From the NCBI GenBank assembly GCA_964573725.1, contig CAZNLJ010000019.1, forward strand, positions 35,199 through 99,198: a stretch of 64,000 bases of DNA. Reading direction: 5' to 3'. The stretch comes from UBA6168 sp964573725 (lineage in GTDB: Bacteria; Bacteroidota; Bacteroidia; Chitinophagales; Saprospiraceae). The stretch's first letter is position 1, and the number at the start of each line of letters is the position of its first letter. Under the pieces are notes generated by a model. That model searched no databases and was not told where the DNA came from. It saw nothing but the letters and a program-made list of their open reading frames with translations. Below are positions 31,783 to 38,917 of this stretch, in pieces. Position numbers and translations under genes: made by a program.

Positions 31783-33228
31783 ATGAATCCTCGATTTCTC
31801 GGACTTTGCTCAATCCATTTGTGGCTGGCCTTCGCCCTGCATGCCCAACCGGCCGGGGGGGCTTTCGAAGGGAGGACGGGAAACGCCGCCATCCAGGTGG
31901 TCATCCCGGCGGTAGATCCGGTCTTCTTCGAGGCGGTAACCAAGCATGGCGGAGACCCATCCATTTTGATTCGGTACACGACGCTGATTGTCAACTCCTG
32001 GTTTGATGCAGTAGCCCCATATCACCCGACCGCCCTGGCTGTCTACAGTCAACAGGCGCGGCAAGCGGTGTATGATCCCTCGGATAATACCCTGCTGAAT
32101 GTGGCCCTCACCGCCGCCTCCAAGGTGGTGTTGGACGCCTGTTTTCCCACTTATGCGGACCGATGGGAAAATATGTTGCGAACCGTGGTGGATGCGGCGG
32201 GGGAACGGGATGTCACCGCCGCATTGGCCGTCGGTACAACGGCGGGCAGGGCGGTTTGGACCGGAAGGCTTCGCGACGGTATGAACCAGGATGGGACGGA
32301 AGGCGGACGGAAGGTAAACGTTCTTCCCTGCAGTGATTACACGGGCTATGCACCGGTCAACACGCCTTATGAACTCGCGGATCCGAGCAGATGGCAACCC
32401 GCGCTGGAGCGGGTAGGGACGGGAAAATACAGTGCCCAGGTGTTTGTGACACCCCAGTATGGGAAAGTGAAACCGTATACGGACCTGTGGTCCCTCGACC
32501 TGCCTTTACCGGCTCCGGGGAAGAGTGATGTCCATAACCGGGAGGAATACCGGCAGCAGGCGGACGAAGTACTCGAGCGAAGCCGGCAGCTGACCGACCA
32601 ACAGAAGATGCTGGCGGAGTTTTTCGAGAACAAATTGTTTTCCCTGCCGGTATCCACGGTCGTCGCCGCCCAGCAGAAGCAACTCCACTTGATGGATTTC
32701 GTCCACTTGTTCTTCACCCAGGAGGTGGCCATCTTCGATGCCGGCATATGGGTCTGGGCCAAGAAACGGCAATTTGACGCCGTCCGGCCCTTCACGGCCA
32801 TCGCTTACCTCTACGGGAGCCGGGAGGTGGACGCCTGGGCCGGCCCGGGAATGGGGACTGGACGCATTCCGGCGGACAACTGGACCAGCTACCTCCCGGT
32901 GGCCGACCATCCGGAATACCCCTCCGCTTCCGCTTGTTTGTGCGTCGCCCATGCGACCGCGGTCAAGGAGCGGGTGGACGACCCCCGATTAGGATGGACG
33001 GTGGATTTCGCGGCGGGCAGTTCCTTCGTGGAACCTGGCCTGGTGCCCTCGGAAAACTTCCGCTACACGTTCGAAACCTGGGACCAGTTTGCGGAAATAT
33101 GCGGGATGACCCGGCTTTGGGCCGGTGTGCATTTCTCGGATTCCGTGGTCAATGTGAAAGTCCCTTGCACGACCATCGGCCAAGCGGCCGTGGCGTATGT
33201 CGGCCGACTGGTCGCCGGTGTGCGATGA
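31783..33228 (+). CDS. Vanadium-dependent haloperoxidase/PAP2-superfamily protein with altered active site
   Basis: A 481-aa exported protein (signal LGLCSIHLWLAFALHAQ; start at 31783 puts it at the N-terminus). The VCPO-type sites are partly present: KRQFDAVRP matches KxxxxxxRP, and TRLWAGVHF matches the R-x5-H vanadate site. The middle motif, normally PSGH, reads YPSASAC: the acid-base histidine is replaced by serine. The N-terminal half is an all-helical region as in the DUF6851-type members. Loss of that histidine argues against normal haloperoxidase chemistry. Substrate is unknown, and no neighbour suggests one. Confidence 0.75.
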   Translation: MNPRFLGLCSIHLWLAFALHAQPAGGAFEGRTGNAAIQVVIPAVDPVFFEAVTKHGGDPSILIRYTTLIVNSWFDAVAPYHPTALAVYSQQARQAVYDPSDNTLLNVALTAASKVVLDACFPTYADRWENMLRTVVDAAGERDVTAALAVGTTAGRAVWTGRLRDGMNQDGTEGGRKVNVLPCSDYTGYAPVNTPYELADPSRWQPALERVGTGKYSAQVFVTPQYGKVKPYTDLWSLDLPLPAPGKSDVHNREEYRQQADEVLERSRQLTDQQKMLAEFFENKLFSLPVSTVVAAQQKQLHLMDFVHLFFTQEVAIFDAGIWVWAKKRQFDAVRPFTAIAYLYGSREVDAWAGPGMGTGRIPADNWTSYLPVADHPEYPSASACLCVAHATAVKERVDDPRLGWTVDFAAGSSFVEPGLVPSENFRYTFETWDQFAEICGMTRLWAGVHFSDSVVNVKVPCTTIGQAAVAYVGRLVAGVR

Positions 33229-33332
33229 CGACCATGCGCCGGTGCTGCGGGCGTCATGCCGGTCCGGGATGATGTTGCCGCTCGCCGAATGCCTGGTTCC
33301 GCGGGAGGTGCGGTATTTCCCGCCGCCGGAAA

Positions 33333-34049
33333 CTATCCGGCAGTTTTCCCGCGTTTTCCGCCTACCGAAAGGAAAAGGTTCAACACCATCCAGTAGCGGG
33401 ACCGTTTGTCAGGCCCCACAAGCGGACTGACCCGGTAGTCCAGCCCTGTCTCCAAGTTGAAATTTTCGTTCCCCGCAAAGCCGAGCAAAGGCAGCCACCG
33501 CGCCTCCCAGCCCGATTCACCGGATTGCCGGCTTCCCAGTTGCTCATGGGCAATTTTCAGGTACGGTTCCCCCGGGTCCACATTCGATCCGTACAGCGGC
33601 AATTCGGCGGTGATGCGGTACCGGATCCTGTATTCCGGTGCTTCCCTTTCGGAAAACGTCTGGTCGCCGGACATCCGGTGCGCCAATCGGAATCTGCGCA
33701 AACGTTGCACCAGGGTGTATTGCTGGATGAATCGGTGGGATAATCCGTCGGCTTCCCACCGAAGCAGGTATCCACCGGCAACCCGCCCGTCCAATCCCGC
33801 CCGTCGGGCCGCCAAGAGTGAGAAATCCGTCAGTATATACTTGTACGCCGTCCTGTCCGCCCCGTCGGACGCACTGCTCCGGAACAGTTGCCGGGATTCC
33901 AGCTTGAAGTTGAGCGACCACACGGTATTCAACCTGCCGTTCACGTTCAGGGAGGGCAGTCCCCCGACCTGATAACTGCGCTGGCCGATCATACTGCCGC
34001 ACGACAGTAATAGGATCCCCAGGGTGAGCGATGTGATTTCAGTATTCAA
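33333..34049 (-). CDS. DUF2490 outer-membrane protein
   Basis: A 238-aa beta-strand-rich protein with the DUF2490 pattern (VNGRLNTVWSLNFKLESRQLF near the start, RYRITAELPLYG, ETGLDYRVSP, YWMVLNLFLSVGG at the end). These are small beta-barrel envelope proteins of unknown function. No ATG gives a signal peptide: the TTG at 34049 opens LNTEITSLTLGILLLSCGS, a good export or lipoprotein signal, and overlaps the upstream stop by 11 nt, so I chose it. The ATG coding MIGQRSY (33987) would lose the signal. Confidence 0.65.
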   Translation of the reverse strand: MNTEITSLTLGILLLSCGSMIGQRSYQVGGLPSLNVNGRLNTVWSLNFKLESRQLFRSSASDGADRTAYKYILTDFSLLAARRAGLDGRVAGGYLLRWEADGLSHRFIQQYTLVQRLRRFRLAHRMSGDQTFSEREAPEYRIRYRITAELPLYGSNVDPGEPYLKIAHEQLGSRQSGESGWEARWLPLLGFAGNENFNLETGLDYRVSPLVGPDKRSRYWMVLNLFLSVGGKRGKTAG

Positions 34050-34611
34050 GATGGCTGCTGTTTCTGAAAACGATTTGGGAAACGGTGACCAGCTCCCCTG
34101 TCCGGTCGAAAAGGTATTCGTACAGGCCGGCATGGTCCCGCTTGCACCGGACCACCAGCTCGTACCGGATGACTAATGAAGCGTTGTTGTCCGCATCCCG
34201 GATGGAAAAGGCCTCGGGGTTCATTCCCGTATATTGCCTTTGGATTTTCACGACCTTGTACCGCCGGCAATCCTTGTCAAGCCGGTCCGATATGGATCGG
34301 CTGACAGGCAAGGGCAGGTCCTTCCATCGGATGGTCCGTTCCACGTCCTCCACCATGCCCGTGGTATCGAACTCCACACTGTAATCGGCACCGGCATACC
34401 GGAACTTCGCCTCGATGCTGGCGCCCTCCCATTTTTCCTCCCGATACCATCGGATCTTGTGGTCGGTTTCGATGGAAGCCAAGAAGGACCGGGCCTCCGA
34501 TGGTACGTCTTGCGGTCTCATCCGGCTTTCCCGTTCGTATTTCACCTGGGCCGACAGCTTGCCCGACTGCGGCAGGGTAAACAAAAACAGGATAAAGATC
34601 GATTTTTTCAT
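34039..34611 (-). CDS. Secreted PepSY-like (DUF2874-type) protein
   Basis: A 190-aa exported protein: signal MKKSIFILFLFTLPQSGKLS, then two PepSY-like repeats. The first is around YSVEFDTTGMVEDVERTIRW (about 75-95) and the second around IRYELVVRCKRDHAGLYEYL and FDRTGELV (about 145-175). Such domains bind ligands or inhibit partners in the envelope. It is translationally coupled to the DUF2490 gene (11-nt overlap), which suggests a joint envelope function. No specific partner can be named. Confidence 0.65.
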   Translation of the reverse strand: MKKSIFILFLFTLPQSGKLSAQVKYERESRMRPQDVPSEARSFLASIETDHKIRWYREEKWEGASIEAKFRYAGADYSVEFDTTGMVEDVERTIRWKDLPLPVSRSISDRLDKDCRRYKVVKIQRQYTGMNPEAFSIRDADNNASLVIRYELVVRCKRDHAGLYEYLFDRTGELVTVSQIVFRNSSHLEY

Positions 34612-34938
34612 GGTTCACAGGTTGAGGTTCCCAATGAGGCCGGCTTTGCCCGGTCTCCATACAAATTGTCCGCTTCGGGGTATCACCCGAGGTCATTCCC
34701 GAATTTGCGCCTGCACCGGCCCGCCCCCGTCGGGCAGGTACATGGCCTGTCTTCCGTGCGCCCGCTGACCGTTCCGTGGTTGCACCGCCCGGTGCTGGGC
34801 TGTGGACCGGGCGTCGAAGTGCGACGGGCATGTGACGGCATGGATTGCGCCGGCGGGGCATTCCAACGGCAGACTTCCGGCTATGCGGTCGGATCGGACG
34901 GGCCGGATTACCGGACGGCCGTCTCGTTCCGGCCGGTT
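34612..34938. other. Gene-free stretch upstream of the PepSY-like/DUF2490 pair
   Basis: This 327-bp stretch lies between the PepSY-like gene and the end of the cupin gene. It should hold the promoter of the former. I see no TAnnTTTG box with a proper -33 element, no convincing hairpin and no coding ORF. Confidence 0.4.
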
Positions 34939-35310
34939 TCATTCCAGGTGCCGATATTGCGCCGGAACAAAACGGGGTGTACAGATGCTCAGGAAGACCA
35001 GCGCGGTCTCTCCTTGGTTACGGATCCGTTGCCGGGTACCGGCCGGCAGGTGGACCAGGTCGCCGGCCGATACGCCACCCAGGCCTTGGCCGTCGGTTTC
35101 CATCTCACCGCTGCCGGACAGGATGTAGTACTGCTCGTCGGATTCTTCGAGGATATGCCAGGCGGTGGTTTCCCCCGGGCTGACCGTGATATGGGCGATG
35201 GATATTCCTTGTACGGCGGGTGTATTCAGGATTTCGCGGACATAGCAGCGTTCTTGGAAATAATAGGGCGGAACCTCGTTCCCCCGGATGATGGTGGCCG
35301 GCATTTGCAT
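34939..35310 (-). CDS. Small cupin-domain protein
   Basis: A 123-aa cytoplasmic cupin_2 protein. The two cupin motifs are visible: GETTAWHILEESDEQYYILSG (motif 1, with His and Glu ligands) and GDLVHLPAGTRQRIRNQG (motif 2). Length fits single-domain cupins. Start MQMPATII at 35310; MPATII at 35304 is equally possible. The frame is open further upstream to 35514, but that part runs through a terminator hairpin and is not coding. Function not identifiable from context. Confidence 0.85.
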   Translation of the reverse strand: MQMPATIIRGNEVPPYYFQERCYVREILNTPAVQGISIAHITVSPGETTAWHILEESDEQYYILSGSGEMETDGQGLGGVSAGDLVHLPAGTRQRIRNQGETALVFLSICTPRFVPAQYRHLE

Positions 35311-35420
35311 GAGTCGGTGGTTCGGATACAGGAGGGATTGCGGATGGGAAAGGTGGCGATAAGCCGCCTTTCCCATGCGAAGATAAGGAGAAAATACCGG
35401 GCTTCCGGTACAAAAGAAAG

Positions 35421-35449
35421 AAGGGTCGCACCTGTGGGGTGCGACCCTT
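35421..35449 (-). terminator. Rho-independent terminator after the four-domain PepSY-like lipoprotein
   Basis: AAGGGTCGCACC (35421-35432) pairs perfectly with GGTGCGACCCTT (35438-35449) around a 5-nt loop. Read on the minus strand it is followed by CTTTCTTTTG, and it lies about 60 bp after the stop of the gene at 35511. Confidence 0.8.
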
Positions 35450-35510
35450 TCCGGATCAGGTACTACGCTACTTTGATGTGGGCCGTTGGCCCGAAAAAAG
35501 AGAAAGCGGA

Positions 35511-36557
35511 TCAATTGCCGCTGTCGAACAGCATGTTTCCATCCCCATCGAACAGCAGGAAGATTCCGTTGTCAAGTTTGATGACGTAAAAGCCATTTGG
35601 TTTCTGTACACCCCGTTGGATGGATGCTCCCGGGTAGTTTTCCGACAGGTAGTCCTGGGCGGCGGCCGGTAGGTCGTCGAGTCCGACCTGGGTGCCGCCG
35701 AAGCCATGGTGGTGGCCGGGACCTCCCGGGCCGTGACCGGGACCGTGCGGCGGGTTCCAGGGCCCGTAGCCGCCGGCATTGGGATCCACCACGCCGCAAT
35801 CCTTTAGATAGTTGCCGTCCGCATCGAACAACAGGACGGTTCCTTCGCTCAGCTCCACGGCGAATTTGCCGCTGGCCTTGAGCACGGCCGTCTGGATGGT
35901 CTCATCCGGATAGTTGACCGTGATATAATCGGTGACGGCGGCCGGCAGGACGGAAATTTCCACGGTGTCACCGTGCATGCAGGCGCAGGGGTGGCCGCCG
36001 CCGGGCCCCATCGGACCACCGGGTCCGGCCGGCTTTCCACATTCCCGGACGAACTCGCCTGTGGCGTCGAAGAGCAACACCTGGCCGTCGGAAAGCTTGA
36101 CACCAAAGGCGCCGAGGGGTTTGACGGTCACATAGACAATGGTCAGGTCGGGATAGTTGTCCGCGATATAGTCCTGGGCGGCGACAGGCAGGTCGTCCGC
36201 CGTCACTTCCTCGCCGTACATGCAGCGGCGGGCGCCTCTTTCGTGGCGGGATCCGTCGTTTTGGCCGATGAACCGGCGACGGGCGTTGAAGTACAGGAGG
36301 TGGCCGTCTTCCAGGGCTACCTCATAGCCTGATTTTTCCACGACCCAGGCGGCTTCCATGGAAATGGGGTCGAAATTGCGGGTCACGTAGGTGGTGATGT
36401 CGGCGGGTACCGCATCGGCCGTCAGGAGCTGTTTGGTGCCGGATTGCGAAATGGTTTGGATCAGGTCATCCGAGGTCGGCAGGACGCCGTCCTGCTGGCA
36501 AGAACCGAGGAAAAGCGCCATCGGAAGGAGAAGGATGGCAAAAAACAAGTTTTTCAT
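35511..36557 (-). CDS. Lipoprotein with four PepSY-like (DUF2874-type) domains
   Basis: A 348-aa lipoprotein (lipobox FLGSC, Cys at about residue 20). Four repeats of the pattern LPAAAQDYLxxNYP...F.VKL..G..LLFDADG are seen at about 48-97, 117-170, 204-254 and 296-346. They are joined by unusual linkers: RHERGARRCMYGEE, CGKPAGPGGPMGPGGGHP with CACMHGD, and a Gly/Pro/His stretch with GHHHGFGG. Single PepSY-like domains of this type are common small secreted proteins in Bacteroidota; four in one lipoprotein with His- and Cys-rich linkers suggests metal binding, but that is inference. A terminator follows the gene; it seems to be a single transcription unit. Confidence 0.8.
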   Translation of the reverse strand: MKNLFFAILLLPMALFLGSCQQDGVLPTSDDLIQTISQSGTKQLLTADAVPADITTYVTRNFDPISMEAAWVVEKSGYEVALEDGHLLYFNARRRFIGQNDGSRHERGARRCMYGEEVTADDLPVAAQDYIADNYPDLTIVYVTVKPLGAFGVKLSDGQVLLFDATGEFVRECGKPAGPGGPMGPGGGHPCACMHGDTVEISVLPAAVTDYITVNYPDETIQTAVLKASGKFAVELSEGTVLLFDADGNYLKDCGVVDPNAGGYGPWNPPHGPGHGPGGPGHHHGFGGTQVGLDDLPAAAQDYLSENYPGASIQRGVQKPNGFYVIKLDNGIFLLFDGDGNMLFDSGN

Positions 36558-36720
36558 AAGGCGAAGGATTTGGTGATGAAATTGGTTTGCAAGTCGATTT
36601 GGAAACTTGGTTGGTTTCAGGGGGGCGACCGGTAACCGTGCACTGTCAGGTCGTTGTATACTTAGGTACCGTTTTCTTAATAGGGTTGCATGCCCGGCCG
36701 ATTATTATTCGAACCGGTTG

Positions 36721-38226
36721 TCAGAAAGCATATTGCAATCCTGTGCTGAGTCCCGCCTGGAAGGTCGTGGCTTCGATGAACGGCGCACGTTGTTGGTTGC
36801 CGATGCTGCCGACAAGGATAGGTTCGACCGCGAGGGAAAGGGTGCGGCCCATTCGGAAGGTCACGCCCGTCGCCAGGTAATAATGGGTCGTCAGGGATTT
36901 CCGGTGGTCGTATTTGTTCGGTAGAACCTTGCCTGCGCGGGCTTTGAACCGCGGATTGTCGGAGGTGATTTCCGGTGACCCGTAATCCGACGACAACCGG
37001 GAGTTCAGCAGGACGCCTGCGGTGGCCGACCATTCCATCCGGCCGAAGGGACGGCCGTACCGAAGAAGCAGGGGAATGCTGAGATGTCGGTCTTGCCGGT
37101 GGGTGACCACCTGCAATTTGAGTTCCTCGTCTTCCGGGATATCGGCGATGGCATCTTCGGCGGACACGCGGACGTCCATCTCCAGTGCCCCCGTGGCGGT
37201 ATTCAGGTCATAGGTAAAAACATGTTCCTGTGTGTTGTGTCCGCTGCCGCCGGGCGGCGTACGGTCCTGGAACCGGAAAATGGCCTGGTGGGTGGACCGG
37301 ATGTCGGTCCGGCGGTACAGCAGGCCGCTCCCGAAGGATACCCGGCGATGGATCGGAAGGGTCAGGGTCAGGCCCGTGGCGAGCTGGGTTCCGGTGGCGG
37401 CCCGGTTGTCGTTGAAAATCTTGCCCGCTTGTCCGGGAATCGGCGGTATACGTGCCGGGAATACCTTCCTGATTTGTTCGGATGCCGACAGCAATGCCGT
37501 CTGCCAGCCTATGGTGCCCTTCGGAGTCGGAATCGGTCGGATGCCACCGGCAGGAAGCCAAAGGGTCGCTTCGGGGAAGCGGGAGGCACAAGGTCGGATG
37601 GCCAGGGAGGCAAGGCTCGCCGGTATCATCCGGGCCGGGGTCGGTGCGACCGCGGGTAAATCGGGGATGTCATGGACCTCGGCGACAGATTCCTGTGGAT
37701 GGTCCGCTTGTCGGGTCGGTGGGATTTCCCCGCCGTCCGGTGGTACCGTATGGGGAGCCTGTCGGGCTGGTCCGGAGCCGGATACCGTCATTGGCGGATC
37801 TTTCGGCTGTGGCCGGCCTGCCTGCCGGGCTGGGGCGGTATCTGTTTTGGCCGGCTCGGATGGGGGGGCGGTCGGCGCTGCCGAACCGGGTATCGGGGCA
37901 TCGGCAAGGGTAGGCAGGGCTCCTTTCCGGCTCGGTGTATGGGCCGGTGCATCAGCGGAATAGGTCGGGGCGGAACCGGAGCCCGAAAGCCACGAAGCTT
38001 CCTGGCGGACGTGGCGGAGCTGTTGCGCCACCAACAGGACCAAGAGCACGGCGGCGGCGGCCGCGGCAAATCGGAAAGGTGTCTTGAACGAATTGACGGG
38101 CCTCACCGGATCCGGTAATCCCGCCTCGATGGAGGCCCATAGTTCGTCCGGGGGGTCTTCGCGATACCCTTCGAAGGATTTCTTGAGGAACCCTTCCAGG
38201 TTGTCTTCTGGTAGATGTGCTGCCAT
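36721..38226 (-). CDS. Putative dual-membrane-spanning anti-sigma factor (inner-membrane helix plus outer-membrane barrel)
   Basis: A 501-aa protein directly after an ECF sigma gene (33-bp gap). Residues 1-47 are cytoplasmic and acidic (EDNLEGFLKKSFEGYREDPP DELWASIEAG), like the anti-sigma part. One inner-membrane helix follows (FRFAAAAAAVLLVLLVAQQL, about 51-70). Residues about 80-220 are a Pro/Ala/Ser-rich linker. The C-terminal part (about 235-501) alternates strands (GWQTALLS, TGLTLTLPIHRRVSFGSGLL, RMEWSATAGVLLNS, YLATGVTFRMGR) and ends in Phe (LQYAF), as outer-membrane barrels do. This matches the Dma-type dual-membrane anti-sigma factors described in Bacteroides thetaiotaomicron. The linker is long enough to cross the periplasm if extended. 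Confidence 0.75.
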   Translation of the reverse strand: MAAHLPEDNLEGFLKKSFEGYREDPPDELWASIEAGLPDPVRPVNSFKTPFRFAAAAAAVLLVLLVAQQLRHVRQEASWLSGSGSAPTYSADAPAHTPSRKGALPTLADAPIPGSAAPTAPPSEPAKTDTAPARQAGRPQPKDPPMTVSGSGPARQAPHTVPPDGGEIPPTRQADHPQESVAEVHDIPDLPAVAPTPARMIPASLASLAIRPCASRFPEATLWLPAGGIRPIPTPKGTIGWQTALLSASEQIRKVFPARIPPIPGQAGKIFNDNRAATGTQLATGLTLTLPIHRRVSFGSGLLYRRTDIRSTHQAIFRFQDRTPPGGSGHNTQEHVFTYDLNTATGALEMDVRVSAEDAIADIPEDEELKLQVVTHRQDRHLSIPLLLRYGRPFGRMEWSATAGVLLNSRLSSDYGSPEITSDNPRFKARAGKVLPNKYDHRKSLTTHYYLATGVTFRMGRTLSLAVEPILVGSIGNQQRAPFIEATTFQAGLSTGLQYAF

Positions 38227-38259
38227 GTCGTCAAATTGTTGGTGCAGCCGGGCGTTGTG

Positions 38260-38841
38260 TCAACTGGCCAGTTGACGCGCCAGCAAATTCTTCAGATAAG
38301 CCTTGGCCCGGTTCAGTTGGGACTTGGAAGTCCCTACGCTGATGTCGAGCGCATCGGCAATTTCCTGGTGACTGAACCCCTCCAGGACGTACAGGTTCAA
38401 TACGGTCCGGAACCCTGCCGGCATCCGGTGCATGAGGCGGAGCAGCAGGGCGGCGGTCTCCTCCTGGTCCGGTTCCGTCTCCGGTTCCTCGCCGATTCGG
38501 TAGGCGTGGTTTTCCAGGTCGGTGGTCAGGATCAATCGGCGCCGTTTGCGCAGGATATGCAGGGCGGTATGGAGGAATATTTTCCGCACCCAGCCGTCGA
38601 GGCTTCCGGTTCCGCGATATTGGTGGATGTCCCGAAAGACCTTGATGAAGCCTTCCTGGAGGATGTCTTCGGCTTCCTGCCGGTCGTTGGCATAACGGAG
38701 GCAAAGGGGAAACATGCGGCCCTTGAAATGGTCGTAGAACTTCCGCTGGGCGGAACGGTCGCCCCGGCGGCAGGCTTCCAAAGTGGCAGGTCCGATGTCC
38801 ATCATGCGCAAGTGGGTGCTATCCGGGATAGGGTGTGTCAT
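38260..38841 (-). CDS. ECF sigma-70 factor
   Basis: A 193-aa RNA polymerase sigma factor of the extracytoplasmic function group. Region 2 (about 32-95) has FPLCLRYANDRQEAEDILQEG and GSLDGWVRKIFLHTALHILRK; region 4 (about 135-185) has LNLYVLEGFSHQEIADALDI followed by VGTSKSQLNRAKAYLK. Start at 38841; an internal MMDIG pair (38805/38802) could also serve. The gene for a membrane-spanning anti-sigma partner follows 33 bp downstream, so signal transduction across the envelope is likely. Confidence 0.93.
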   Translation of the reverse strand: MTHPIPDSTHLRMMDIGPATLEACRRGDRSAQRKFYDHFKGRMFPLCLRYANDRQEAEDILQEGFIKVFRDIHQYRGTGSLDGWVRKIFLHTALHILRKRRRLILTTDLENHAYRIGEEPETEPDQEETAALLLRLMHRMPAGFRTVLNLYVLEGFSHQEIADALDISVGTSKSQLNRAKAYLKNLLARQLAS

Positions 38842-38917
38842 CCCGGGGAAGGTTGCATGGGGGCGATTGTTTTTTCGGCGCAGCTCCGGCGAATGCCGGG
38901 AAAGGGGCCTGTTTGCA

